DNA of 53,645 nucleotides, taken from NCBI RefSeq assembly GCF_008271295.1, contig NZ_VTOY01000015.1, positions 1 through 53,645 of the forward strand. The letters are read 5' to 3'. This document shows positions 41,162 to 49,712 of the stretch, piece by piece. Every line of letters starts with the position of its first letter. Positions within the stretch are counted from its first letter, which is position 1. A program made the position numbers and the translations under genes. The notes under the pieces were generated by a model. It was not told the DNA's origin. It searched no databases and saw only the letters and a program-made list of their open reading frames with translations. Source of the DNA: Pseudoselenomonas ruminis. Lineage in GTDB: Bacteria > Bacillota > Negativicutes > Selenomonadales > Selenomonadaceae.

Positions 41162-41449
41162 TTAGCCATTGACGATATTTGCCTGGATTTTCTCTTCCAT
41201 TTCCTTTTCGGCCAGCAGATTCTTGAGGCCGATGACCGTAGCCTTGGTTCCCGTGAAGGTGCCCACCAGCGACTCGGAGCAGAACACCACATCGTAGTTG
41301 TTGGCCTGGGATTTGGCATCACCAACATTCGTATGATAGATTTCTGCATCAAGGCCCAGTTTCTTGAAGACCTTCTCGAGTTTCATCTTGATGATCTGAG
41401 AAGAACCCATACCCGAACCACATGCAGCGATAACTTTCAATTTAGCCAT
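41162..41449 (-). CDS. ulaB: PTS L-ascorbate EIIB component
   Basis: A 95-residue EIIB domain. The phosphorylated cysteine lies in the P-loop AACGSGMGSSQIIKMK near the N-terminus. UlaB passes phosphate from UlaC (EIIA) to ascorbate during transport through UlaA. ATG 41449 has AAGGAG 9 nt upstream and gives the normal size; a longer frame (start 41494) would overlap the end of ulaA. It follows ulaA by 41 nt and precedes the intra-operon terminator. Confidence 0.93.
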   Translation of the reverse strand: MAKLKVIAACGSGMGSSQIIKMKLEKVFKKLGLDAEIYHTNVGDAKSQANNYDVVFCSESLVGTFTGTKATVIGLKNLLAEKEMEEKIQANIVNG

Positions 41450-41490
41450 TTTGAAGCACTCCTTTATAATCACAAAGCGAATTTCTACAA

Positions 41491-42978
41491 TCAATCAATG
41501 ACGACTTCATCCACAGGTACGCCCTGTTTCTTGGCGAGGATTTCCTTGTATTTATCAAAGTCCTCGGCAATGACGAAGTAAGTATCCTTGTTGCGCTGGT
41601 AGAGAATCTGCGGGATAGCCAGCAGCAGGATGACTACGGCTGCTACACCGACGTACTGCAAGTTCTCCATGATGACGCCGATAAAGGGCCAGACAGCATC
41701 CCAGTCAAAGTTGCCATGCCAGCCACCGAAGTTACCCGTCGTGAAATGATAAGCAGCAAAGCCGCCGCCGAGTACCTGGATGATACCACTGCAGAACGGG
41801 ATGATTGCTGCGGCGCGGATACCGCCGAGACGGTTGGCAAAGACAGCAAAGGTTGCGTTATCGAAGAACAGCGGCACGAATCCCGAGATGATGAGGATTG
41901 GGCTGTTGAAAACGATAAGACCCATGATGGCCAGGAACTGGCCAAAAGCACCGAACAAGAAGCCGAAGGTTACGGCGTTCGGATGACCAAAGCCATACGT
42001 TGCGGCGCAGTCGACGGCCGGAACAGAACCCGGCAGGAGTTTTTCCGAGATACCCTGGAAGGAGTTCGTGAGCTCCGATACGAAGGTACGGACACCAAGC
42101 TGCAGGATAGTTAGGTAAACAGCGAAGTTTAAGGATTTCTCAAGGATATAGAACAGGAAGTTCTGATTCTTGCCAAAGCCCTTATCGATCTGATGCATGA
42201 GGTCCGGGCCCAGAATCGTGATGATCGTACCGAAGAAGATGGTCATGAGCACGCCGGTTGCCACCATGTTCTCATTGAAGATGGAAAGGAAGCCCGGCAG
42301 TTTGAGGGTTTCCAAAGATTTTTTCGGATCGCCGATCTTCTTAGCAATCTTGGATACCAGGAAGATACCAAACATCTGCTGATGACCAGTAGCGAAACCG
42401 CCGCCCTCGGTGAGCTTTGCCACCGGCTCAACGGTGAGGTTCGAGGCCACTGCCCAATAGGTACCAAGGAGGATACCGAGCATTACCACAACCTGCGGGT
42501 CCATAAGGCCTGGGAAGCAGAAGAGGACGAGCCACAATGCCGTCGAGGACTGCTGTACCATGACATGACCAGTGATGAACAAGGTGCGGATCTTCGTATA
42601 CTTACGGAATAGTACCAAGAGGATATTCATGGTAAAGGCAATCAGCAGTACCATCATCATCATGGAGAAGGAACGGCCGATATTCTCTACCGAGGCCTGG
42701 GCTGCTGCCTGACCGAAGTACGGGTCGATAACGGCAGCCGACAGCTCGAATCTGTCCTTGAGGCCTGCCAGCACCGGACGGAAGTTGCCGACGAGTCCGC
42801 CAGATGCGACATTCAAGATCATATAGCCGACAGTACCTTTGATAAAGCCTGCCAGACACTCATACCATTTCTTACCTAAAAGTGCGTAACCAGCAAAGAC
42901 GATAAAACCGATGAAAAAGGCCGGTTTCGTCAGGATGTTGTTTTGGAAAAACTCCCAAACGGATAACAAGATTTCCAT
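41491..42978 (-). CDS. ulaA: PTS L-ascorbate EIIC permease UlaA
   Basis: A 495-residue membrane permease of the ascorbate PTS, with about ten hydrophobic segments. The N-terminus (FFIGFIVFAGYALLGKKWYE) and blocks such as TGHVMVQQSSTALWLV and GGGFATGHQQMFGIFLV are typical of UlaA/SgaT. It takes up L-ascorbate with phosphorylation to L-ascorbate 6-phosphate. It is in the order ulaG-ulaC-ulaA-ulaB on the minus strand. Confidence 0.93.
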   Translation of the reverse strand: MEILLSVWEFFQNNILTKPAFFIGFIVFAGYALLGKKWYECLAGFIKGTVGYMILNVASGGLVGNFRPVLAGLKDRFELSAAVIDPYFGQAAAQASVENIGRSFSMMMMVLLIAFTMNILLVLFRKYTKIRTLFITGHVMVQQSSTALWLVLFCFPGLMDPQVVVMLGILLGTYWAVASNLTVEPVAKLTEGGGFATGHQQMFGIFLVSKIAKKIGDPKKSLETLKLPGFLSIFNENMVATGVLMTIFFGTIITILGPDLMHQIDKGFGKNQNFLFYILEKSLNFAVYLTILQLGVRTFVSELTNSFQGISEKLLPGSVPAVDCAATYGFGHPNAVTFGFLFGAFGQFLAIMGLIVFNSPILIISGFVPLFFDNATFAVFANRLGGIRAAAIIPFCSGIIQVLGGGFAAYHFTTGNFGGWHGNFDWDAVWPFIGVIMENLQYVGVAAVVILLLAIPQILYQRNKDTYFVIAEDFDKYKEILAKKQGVPVDEVVID

Positions 42979-43053
42979 AACTTACTTTTTCCCCACTTTC
43001 GTTTCTTTTCCCCTAAGGGAGCCTCCCCAGACTCCCCTCACTAAAAGCTCTCT

Positions 43054-43494
43054 TTACGCCTCGATCTGCAGCAAGTCTTCCGGTGTCTTGGCTGCCAAGA
43101 CCTTGGCTACGATATCCTCATCGGAAAGCGTCTCGGACAGGGCCATCAGATTGTTCAGATGGACTTCGTCATCGGTAGCTGCCAATACCACGAAGATGCG
43201 GGCATCTTTATCCGGATCGCTCTTATCAAAGCTTACGGGTTTTTCCGTCTTCATGAAGCACATGGCCGTGCCATTTACGCCGCGGCCGCGCTCTGCATGC
43301 GGAATGCAGATATCCGGAGCGATGACGATGTAGGGACCAAGCTCCTCCACCTTTTCAATGATGATTTCCGGATATTCCTTTTCGATGGTGCCATCAGCCA
43401 GCAGCGGTGCACAAGCTGCCCGCACGGCATCCCGCCAGTCATCAAAGCCTTCATGGAACGAATAGTGTTTTGACTCGACAAATTCTTTAAACAT
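43054..43494 (-). CDS. ulaC: PTS L-ascorbate EIIA component
   Basis: A 146-residue EIIA of the mannitol/fructose type. The phospho-acceptor histidine is in CIPHAERGRGVNGTAM near residue 66. It accepts phosphate from HPr and donates it to UlaB. GGGAGA precedes ATG 43494. It lies 18 nt after ulaG and 75 nt before ulaA. Confidence 0.93.
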   Translation of the reverse strand: MFKEFVESKHYSFHEGFDDWRDAVRAACAPLLADGTIEKEYPEIIIEKVEELGPYIVIAPDICIPHAERGRGVNGTAMCFMKTEKPVSFDKSDPDKDARIFVVLAATDDEVHLNNLMALSETLSDEDIVAKVLAAKTPEDLLQIEA

Positions 43495-43512
43495 CTTGGC
43501 TCTCCCTTCACA

Positions 43513-44616
43513 TTACAAGCAGGAACGGAATGGAATGTTCTGCGGATGCTCGAAGCAATCCTCAAACCCACGGCGGTGATGGTAGTAAATCTTATCCTTA
43601 TCCATCGGATAGACATAACGGCCGCCCACCTGCCAGAAGAACGGATGGAATTTGTACTCGTTGCGGTCTTTTTTGAAGTTGTAGAGCAGCTCGATTTCGT
43701 TGCAGTCAGCCTGGAAGTTCGTCCAGACATCCCAGTGGATTGGTACGACGACCTTGCACTGGAGGTTCTCAGCCATGCGCAGGATATCGATGGACGTCAT
43801 CTTGTCCTGCATGCCAATCGGGTTCTCGCCGAACGAACCGAAGGCAACATCGATGTCGTAATCCTTGCCATGTTTCGCAAAGTAAATCGAGAAGTGGCTG
43901 TCACCGGAGTGGTAGATGTTGCCGCCTGGCGTCTTGAGCAGGTAGTTGACTGCTTTCTCGTCCATGTCGGTCGGGCATTTGCCGGTGAGCTCCTCACGGT
44001 CCGGGCCCGTCGAGTCCGTCGTCGTGATGCAGGTGCGGTCAAAGCTGTCGAGGCAGACGATTTCGATATCCTTAATCTTGATGACATCGCCCGGTTTTAC
44101 GACCTTGCAGCGCTCAACCGGCACGCCCCATTTGACCCAGGTATCAACGGATTTCTGCGGTCCGATGAACGGAACCGGAATTTCCTTGCCGTTCTCATCC
44201 GTCGTCGTCATGCCGCTGTGCAGTACATGGGCTGCCCACTCCGCTGACATGTGGTCCTGATGGTAATGCGTTGCGAGTACCGCATCGACCTGCTTGAATG
44301 CGAATGGGTCGATGACGAACGGTACGTTGCGCAGATTCGGCTGCATCGAGCGGCAGCCGCACATGTTAGCCATCTGATGACCAACCTTCATCTTGCCATC
44401 CCCGTGGGTACGTTTGCCGTTTCCACACCACAAATCCACGGTTACATTGGCACCACCTGGCGTCTTGAACCAGGTTCCCGTGCAGCCCAGCCACCACATG
44501 GCGACCTGACCTTCCGGTACTTCGTAGCTTTCGATATCCTCTACCAACCAGGTTCCCCATTCCGGGAAGGTGCTCATGATCCAGCTTTCGCGGGTCATTT
44601 CGGAAATCTTACTCAT
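43513..44616 (-). CDS. ulaG: L-ascorbate-6-phosphate lactonase UlaG
   Basis: A 367-residue metallo-beta-lactamase-fold lactonase that opens L-ascorbate 6-phosphate to 3-keto-L-gulonate 6-phosphate. The metal motif [17 protein letters not shown] and the later [16 protein letters not shown] are present, and the N-terminus ([20 protein letters not shown]) is typical of UlaG. It is the first gene of the operon, under the promoter at 44688-44716 and divergent from the DeoR-type regulator. Confidence 0.95.
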   Translation of the reverse strand: MSKISEMTRESWIMSTFPEWGTWLVEDIESYEVPEGQVAMWWLGCTGTWFKTPGGANVTVDLWCGNGKRTHGDGKMKVGHQMANMCGCRSMQPNLRNVPFVIDPFAFKQVDAVLATHYHQDHMSAEWAAHVLHSGMTTTDENGKEIPVPFIGPQKSVDTWVKWGVPVERCKVVKPGDVIKIKDIEIVCLDSFDRTCITTTDSTGPDREELTGKCPTDMDEKAVNYLLKTPGGNIYHSGDSHFSIYFAKHGKDYDIDVAFGSFGENPIGMQDKMTSIDILRMAENLQCKVVVPIHWDVWTNFQADCNEIELLYNFKKDRNEYKFHPFFWQVGGRYVYPMDKDKIYYHHRRGFEDCFEHPQNIPFRSCL

Positions 44617-44650
44617 GTTAATCCCCCTAAAACAAATATTTATGTTTCGT

Positions 44651-44663
44651 TTATGATTGTTTT
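44651..44663 (+). promoter_or_regulatory. Operator-like site, ula leader
   Basis: TTATGATTGTTTT, a weaker copy of the ATGATTATTT motif that recurs in this divergent region. It lies downstream of the ulaG transcription start and could be a repressor site. Confidence 0.3.
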
Positions 44664-44687
44664 GCCGTATTTCCTATCGACATCCTT

Positions 44688-44716
44688 ATCATATCACAGC
44701 GTTATGCTCATTTCAA
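44688..44716 (-). promoter_or_regulatory. Promoter of ula operon
   Basis: TTGAAA (44711-44716), 17 nt, TATGAT (44688-44693) on the minus strand, leading to ulaG about 65 nt downstream. Confidence 0.75.
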
Positions 44717-44725
44717 GCATTTTTT

Positions 44726-44745
44726 CATAAAATAATCAAAAAATG
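44726..44745 (-). promoter_or_regulatory. Operator-like 20-mer upstream of ula promoter
   Basis: Minus-strand CATTTTTTGATTATTTTATG. It is 18 of 20 identical to the plus-strand 20-mer at 44769-44788, in inverted orientation, and lies 9 nt upstream of the ula -35 box. It is the likely binding site of the adjacent DeoR-type regulator. Confidence 0.55.
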
Positions 44746-44768
44746 ACATTTGTAATATTTTAAACGCT

Positions 44769-44788
44769 CATTTTATGATTATTTAATG
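44769..44788 (+). promoter_or_regulatory. Operator-like 20-mer upstream of regulator promoter
   Basis: CATTTTATGATTATTTAATG, the mirror-image partner of the site at 44726-44745, ending one base before the -35 box of the regulator gene. A shorter related copy (ATATGATTATTATGAAC) lies downstream at 44844-44860. Confidence 0.55.
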
Positions 44789-44789
44789 C

Positions 44790-44818
44790 TTGATTTTTCG
44801 CTATCACTCCGTTATACT
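44790..44818 (+). promoter_or_regulatory. Promoter of DeoR-type regulator gene
   Basis: TTGATT (44790-44795), 17 nt, TATACT (44813-44818), with the regulator start about 110 nt downstream. Confidence 0.7.
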
Positions 44819-44843
44819 ATCCATATAAACATAAGTCATATGG

Positions 44844-44860
44844 ATATGATTATTATGAAC
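44844..44860 (+). promoter_or_regulatory. Operator-like site in regulator leader
   Basis: ATATGATTATTATGAAC, sharing ATGATTATT with the two 20-mers, about 20 nt downstream of the expected transcription start. A site there would suit autorepression. Confidence 0.35.
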
Positions 44861-44930
44861 AATAGACATACTCGTATCGCAACTGTTTTGCCTATTCCAT
44901 AAACATCTATACCGAAAGGATTCCACTATT

Positions 44931-45725
44931 ATGAAAAACAGTAAAAGCGTTGTCTTTCGCCGTCAGCAGGCGTTACTCAAACTATTGAAAGAAAACAAGA
45001 GCATCGATGTCGATACGGCAGCAGCCCAGCTGGCAGTATCCGCCACCACAATCCGCCGCGACCTCGTGATGTTCGAACAACAGCACCTTGTCACGCGCTT
45101 CCACGGCGGTGCCAAACTCATTGACGGCACCTTAAAAGAAGAAGATACACCAACCGCTGACCCCAAGAGCCGTGTTGATGTGGAACAGAAAAAGGCCATT
45201 GCCCAGTACGCGGCCTCACTGATTGAAGATGGCGATACCATCTTTATGAATTCAAGTTCCACCACCCTCATGATGCTCGACTATATAAAGGATAAGCGCG
45301 TGATCCTCGTCACCAACAACAGCAACGCCATCTATTACCCGCATGACCCGCAGGTCACCATCATCCTGACCGGCGGTGAAATCTATCAGCGCCGTAAATC
45401 CCTCGTTGGCGAGTTTGCTTTGCAGACGCTGACAAAAATCAATGCCGACAAGGCCTTCATCGGCGTCGGCGGCATCAGTGTAGCCAGCGGCATTACCACT
45501 TCGGTACTGCCCGAAACCGCCATCAACGAAATGATGATGCGCCGCTGCCAGGGCAGCTGCTACGTACTGGCCGCCCGCCAAAAAATCGGCCGCGAACACA
45601 ACTTCCTCTCGGGCACCATCGACAAGATTGATACGCTTATCACCTGCCCCGGGGCCAGCCCCGACGAAATAAAAAACCTCCGCACCCATGGTGTGGAGGT
45701 CATCGAAGTCATCGAATCGGCTTAA
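44931..45725 (+). CDS. DeoR family regulator of the ula operon
   Basis: A 264-residue DeoR-family protein with an N-terminal winged helix (RRQQALLKLLKENKSIDVDT, AAAQLAVSATTIRRDLVMFE) and a C-terminal phosphosugar-sensing domain with LIEDGDTIFMNSSSTTLMML, VTNNSNAI and LTGGEIYQRRKSLVG. DeoR proteins usually repress sugar operons and release DNA on binding a phosphorylated intermediate; the enteric homologue UlaR binds L-ascorbate 6-phosphate. It is divergent from ulaG across a 314-nt region with paired operator-like repeats, so it is the probable ula regulator. Confidence 0.88.
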   Translation: MKNSKSVVFRRQQALLKLLKENKSIDVDTAAAQLAVSATTIRRDLVMFEQQHLVTRFHGGAKLIDGTLKEEDTPTADPKSRVDVEQKKAIAQYAASLIEDGDTIFMNSSSTTLMMLDYIKDKRVILVTNNSNAIYYPHDPQVTIILTGGEIYQRRKSLVGEFALQTLTKINADKAFIGVGGISVASGITTSVLPETAINEMMMRRCQGSCYVLAARQKIGREHNFLSGTIDKIDTLITCPGASPDEIKNLRTHGVEVIEVIESA

Positions 45726-45747
45726 TTTTATCTAGCAGGTTATATGC

Positions 45748-45783
45748 AAAAGGCTGTTGACATTTTCAGGTCAACAGCCTTTT
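45748..45783 (+). terminator. Bidirectional terminator after regulator gene
   Basis: GGCTGTTGAC and GTCAACAGCC form a perfect 10-bp stem flanked by AAAA and TTTT. It serves the DeoR-type gene on the plus strand and the membrane LuxR gene on the minus strand. Confidence 0.85.
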
Positions 45784-45793
45784 CTATTACCAT

Positions 45794-47212
45794 TTAGCTT
45801 TCCTGCAAAATCCGACGCAGCTGCCGTTGGTTTTTGGTATTGGTTTTCCGGAGCATATTTCCAATGTGATATTTTACCGTACGCTCCGTAATGCATAAAC
45901 ACTCAGCAATTTCTGCAATGCTTTTCTGAGCAATAATTTCCTGCAACACTTCACATTCTCGCTGGGTAAGGCCAAACCGTTCCTGCCATTCTGAAAAAAT
46001 TGGCCTATCCTTCGGCATAGAATCCACGGCCCGCGGTTCTGCCATTACCTCTTCTGCCACCAATGTAGAAGGTCCCTGTCTAATACACGGAGGAAGTGGC
46101 AGCCGCAAAGGACGTGTCCGACTCTTGACTGACAAATAAAGCAACAGTCCACGATAGAAAAGAGCAACGACAATCAGCAGTAAAGCCAAATAAGGAATAA
46201 TAACACTGGTCAAAGAATAGCTGTTAAGATACGAAGCCCCCATAAGTGCCCCCATAGCCGAAGCCGGCATCTCGATTCCACGGCCCATTGCCGCCCAAAA
46301 TTCAGGATGTTTGGTATAAACAGCTACTTCCAAGAACAAACGAATTACAAAGACAATCAACACGCCGGTAAAAAATGCATCCATATAGCCCAGCAAAGGA
46401 ATAAGACCTGTTATTTCTGTTTCTGGCAGTGAGGTTCGCAAGAACAGCGGAACAACCTTAGCTATCAGCGCTACCAGCGGCAGATAAACAGGAGCATAAT
46501 CAGCCAACACCCCTGCCAATAAAAAGCTGGCTATCGTAAACAGACGCGAGACAGCAAAGGTCGGCTGATACGCAGAAAAATAGGTCATAAACAGGCTGTC
46601 ATCAAGACCAACCATCAATCCCAGCATCACTGCAATGAGAATCGGCAGATACAAGTTGCGCAACAGCACCGGCTGTGGCGATAACGGACGTTCCCGGTCA
46701 CGATAACGAGGAATCCGGTGAAGCAGACAGGCCTGCAAAATGAACCCACTCAGTACAGGTACAACATACAGTGGCCCTCTAGGGATAGCATAGATACAAA
46801 GCCCGATACCAAGATTTGCCAACGCCAACGCTATACCAATAAAGCGCCCTTGGAGATTGCTTTTTACCTGACGGGCGGCCAGATAGAAAATACAGGCAGC
46901 TATATATCCCCAGCTCAACAAGAACACTGCTAATGACAAGTACCACCCATAACTGCTGTCAGCTGACAGAAACAGCGCCACCAAACTAACCAGATTGATT
47001 CCCTGTACTAAGGTGAGCACATTTCGCCGCCGCTGACGCGATAGCCGGCGATATAACAGGCTAAGTGAGACCATTCCCAAACTGGCCAGCACCATAAAAT
47101 AGGCATTAGCCGTCAGTATATCTTCGGCCGGTACATATTCCAACACTACCATATATATAAGAACGTTGTAAAAAAACGAAGATGCATATAGAAAGACAAG
47201 CCGCCACGGCAT
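45794..47212 (-). CDS. Membrane-anchored LuxR family regulator
   Basis: A 472-residue fusion. Residues 1-380 contain about ten to twelve hydrophobic segments resembling an MFS-type transporter core (start MPWRLVFLYASSFFYNVLIY). The C-terminal 65 residues are a LuxR/GerE helix-turn-helix (RFGLTQRECEVLQEIIAQKS, then IAEIAECLCITERTVKYHIG). No receiver or kinase domain is present, so the membrane part may sense a ligand. The ATG 47212 has GGGAGGGG upstream; a longer frame to 47338 would cross the divergent region. It is divergent from the autotransporter, its probable target. Confidence 0.8.
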   Translation of the reverse strand: MPWRLVFLYASSFFYNVLIYMVVLEYVPAEDILTANAYFMVLASLGMVSLSLLYRRLSRQRRRNVLTLVQGINLVSLVALFLSADSSYGWYLSLAVFLLSWGYIAACIFYLAARQVKSNLQGRFIGIALALANLGIGLCIYAIPRGPLYVVPVLSGFILQACLLHRIPRYRDRERPLSPQPVLLRNLYLPILIAVMLGLMVGLDDSLFMTYFSAYQPTFAVSRLFTIASFLLAGVLADYAPVYLPLVALIAKVVPLFLRTSLPETEITGLIPLLGYMDAFFTGVLIVFVIRLFLEVAVYTKHPEFWAAMGRGIEMPASAMGALMGASYLNSYSLTSVIIPYLALLLIVVALFYRGLLLYLSVKSRTRPLRLPLPPCIRQGPSTLVAEEVMAEPRAVDSMPKDRPIFSEWQERFGLTQRECEVLQEIIAQKSIAEIAECLCITERTVKYHIGNMLRKTNTKNQRQLRRILQES

Positions 47213-47275
47213 AAAATCCCCTCCCCCGTTCCAACTAGCTTTATTATAGCACGAAAAATGCGAATTTTCCTTATA

Positions 47276-47314
47276 GTACAGGCCAAAGTACAGGCTTGGA
47301 GCGAAAAACTGTAC
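47276..47314. repeat. GTACAG repeats between regulator and autotransporter
   Basis: GTACAG at 47276-47281 and 47288-47293 and its complement CTGTAC at 47309-47314. Two direct copies 12 nt apart plus one inverted copy look like an operator for the adjacent LuxR-type regulator. No clear promoter hexamers were found in this 204-nt gap. Confidence 0.45.
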
Positions 47315-47416
47315 CGAAATACAGCAGGAAACAGCCACCCACGGAACAAATTTCTTCCTAGCATACCGAATAATGAAAAAACCAGTAACACGATTTTGCA
47401 GAAGGGAGTCGATTTT

Positions 47417-49693
47417 ATGAAATTACAGGAACGAAAAATCACCCAGCTGGTTCTGGGGGCATTGTTGGCAAGCAGCAGCGGACTACTGTTGCCATCGATG
47501 GCCACGGCGAAAACTGCCGATGCAGTGGCACCAGCTGCCAAGGAACTGACCGTTACCAGTACGTCTGTCAATGAAACGGGCGCAGCTATCAGCGCTACGG
47601 ATACGGTATTTGGCAATGCCTCCTACGAAGGCATTTCCCAAATCGTATCAGCAACCGGACTGTCGGTGTTAGATAATAATACGCTGGCGGCTGACGGATT
47701 TACTGTGACGATAAACTCGGGAACTATGAACCTCATCTACGGCGGCAAAACAACAACAGCCACCGCCCAAAATAATAGTGTGATCATAAATGGCGGTACT
47801 ATTGGCAATGCCGAAAGTCCCTGGGGTGCCGTCGTAATTGGCGGCTATGGTGCTTCAACAGCCAGTGGAAATACCGTAAAGGTCACGGCTGGTACCATCA
47901 ACGGGCAAATCATCGGTGGACAGGTGGGAACAGGCGGAACCGCCAGCGGCAATACCGTCACAATAAGTGGCGGTACCTTTGCCGGCAGCATCATCGGCGG
48001 ACAGGGAAAAACTGCCAGCAATAATACCATCACCATTAGTGGCGGTACCATCGGCACGGCTGCGGGATGGACCTCGATTAATGCCGGATTAGCTCCCTAT
48101 GATGAAGACAGCGGAACAGCCTCAGGCAATACTCTGACCATAAGCGGCGATGTAACGCTTTTAGGCAATGTAATGCTTTCCATTGGTACTGCACAAGGCG
48201 CAAGTGGCACCTCGAGCAATAATACCCTAAACCTGCTTACAGCTGTCAATGCTCTCGAGCTCAGCGGCGGTGACGGAACTACTTCGGGCAACACCCTTAA
48301 TGTAGCTGCTAAAGGAATTACGACAGGGAGCATCATGGGGTTCGATTCCATCAACTTTTATCTGCCTGCCAATATTGCCAACGGCGACAAAATGATTACA
48401 GTAGCTGCTAATACAGAGATTGACGGCACCGTCAATCTAACCGGTGTAAAACTAGGTGTAACAGCACTTTCCGGCGTAACCCTTAGCAAAGGCAACACCG
48501 TCACACTGATTTCAGCACCAGCTGGTATTACCACCGATACTACGCTGTCTACAGCGGACAGTTCTACGCTTGGATCTGCTTCCTTCCTGGCCCTGGCCAA
48601 TCTCGATACCGTAAACACCTATACGCTGTCCATCAGCAAATCAGGAACAGATGCTATCATCGCCACAGTAGACAATGTCAGCAGCAGTTCTACCGGCGGC
48701 AGTGGCGAATCCAGTAGCAGCAGCAGTTCTACCGTCAATGATGTGAAAAAATCAACGGTAGAGCCTAGAGCCGCTACGCTTTCGGCACTCACCCAAGGCT
48801 CAGACTTTCTGGCTTCATCCGGTTTTAGCCAAGCAGCCAACGCCGTAAGCCTTGCCGCAGCCGAAGCACAACAAGGAGGTGCTGCAGCCATCAGCACCAA
48901 TTCCTTTACACCATTTGCGGCTACAGGTGGCCAAAAAATGCGCGCCAACAGCGGGTCGCATGTTGATACAAAAGGTTATTGCCTTAACGTCGGCTTTGCC
49001 AAAGAAACTGCCAATAAAAACGGCAAACTCCTCTTTGGGCCAGTAGTAGAATACGGCCGTGGCACCTATGACAGCTATAACAATGACGTACATGGCGATG
49101 GCAAATCCCATTATTGGGGTATCGGCATGATGGCGCGGCAAACCAATAACGATGGCATATACTATGAAGGGAGTCTGCGTGGCGGCCGCAGCAGTTCCGA
49201 TTATTCCTCCAACGTAACGGTTCTAGGCGTGCCCACTCATATTGCCTATGACAATACGAATACCTATTGGTCAGCCCATCTAGGTATCGGCAAAGTGACA
49301 AAACTTGCTGGCAACAACGCGTTAGATACCTATCTCAAATATTTCTACACCCGCCAAGCGGGGGATACTGTAACCATCGTAGGCGCACCAATGGCATTTT
49401 CTGCCGTTAACAGCCATCGTGCCCGCGCCGGTATGCGAATTACCCACAAAATTAACGAAAAAGAAAGTCTCTACGGCGGACTTGCTTATCAGCATGAATT
49501 TGACAGCGAAGCACGCGCCACGTATAACGGCAACGCTACCCCAGCCCCTAGTGTCAAAGGCGGCAGTGGCATGGCTGAACTCGGCTGGCAAGTAAAAGCC
49601 AGCGGGCCGTTGACACTGGACTTCGGTTTAATCGGCTGGGTCGGCAAGCAACGCGGCCTGACTGGACAGATTGGCGCACTTTGGAAATTCTAA
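47417..49693 (+). CDS. Autotransporter adhesin
   Basis: A 758-residue type Va autotransporter. A Sec signal peptide (MKLQERKITQLVLGALLASS, cleavage after ATA near residue 31) is followed by a beta-helical passenger with repeats of the form SGNTVTISGGTF and NTITISGGTIG (about residues 90-300), a Ser-rich linker near 425-445, and a C-terminal barrel of about 280 residues beginning near KGYCLNVGFAKETANKNGKL and ending in Trp-Lys-Phe. AAGGGAG precedes ATG 47417; an earlier in-frame start at 47258 would add 53 residues and disrupt the signal peptide. Its terminator lies within the 3' end of the convergent protease gene. Confidence 0.85.
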   Translation: MKLQERKITQLVLGALLASSSGLLLPSMATAKTADAVAPAAKELTVTSTSVNETGAAISATDTVFGNASYEGISQIVSATGLSVLDNNTLAADGFTVTINSGTMNLIYGGKTTTATAQNNSVIINGGTIGNAESPWGAVVIGGYGASTASGNTVKVTAGTINGQIIGGQVGTGGTASGNTVTISGGTFAGSIIGGQGKTASNNTITISGGTIGTAAGWTSINAGLAPYDEDSGTASGNTLTISGDVTLLGNVMLSIGTAQGASGTSSNNTLNLLTAVNALELSGGDGTTSGNTLNVAAKGITTGSIMGFDSINFYLPANIANGDKMITVAANTEIDGTVNLTGVKLGVTALSGVTLSKGNTVTLISAPAGITTDTTLSTADSSTLGSASFLALANLDTVNTYTLSISKSGTDAIIATVDNVSSSSTGGSGESSSSSSSTVNDVKKSTVEPRAATLSALTQGSDFLASSGFSQAANAVSLAAAEAQQGGAAAISTNSFTPFAATGGQKMRANSGSHVDTKGYCLNVGFAKETANKNGKLLFGPVVEYGRGTYDSYNNDVHGDGKSHYWGIGMMARQTNNDGIYYEGSLRGGRSSSDYSSNVTVLGVPTHIAYDNTNTYWSAHLGIGKVTKLAGNNALDTYLKYFYTRQAGDTVTIVGAPMAFSAVNSHRARAGMRITHKINEKESLYGGLAYQHEFDSEARATYNGNATPAPSVKGGSGMAELGWQVKASGPLTLDFGLIGWVGKQRGLTGQIGALWKF

Positions 49694-49712
49694 ACCAGAG
49701 TGCTATATCCTA

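Noticed and set aside
45794-47338. The LuxR protein start at 47338
   Set aside because: It would place 42 codons over the GTACAG repeat region and lacks a ribosome site; ATG 47212 has GGGAGGGG in the right place.
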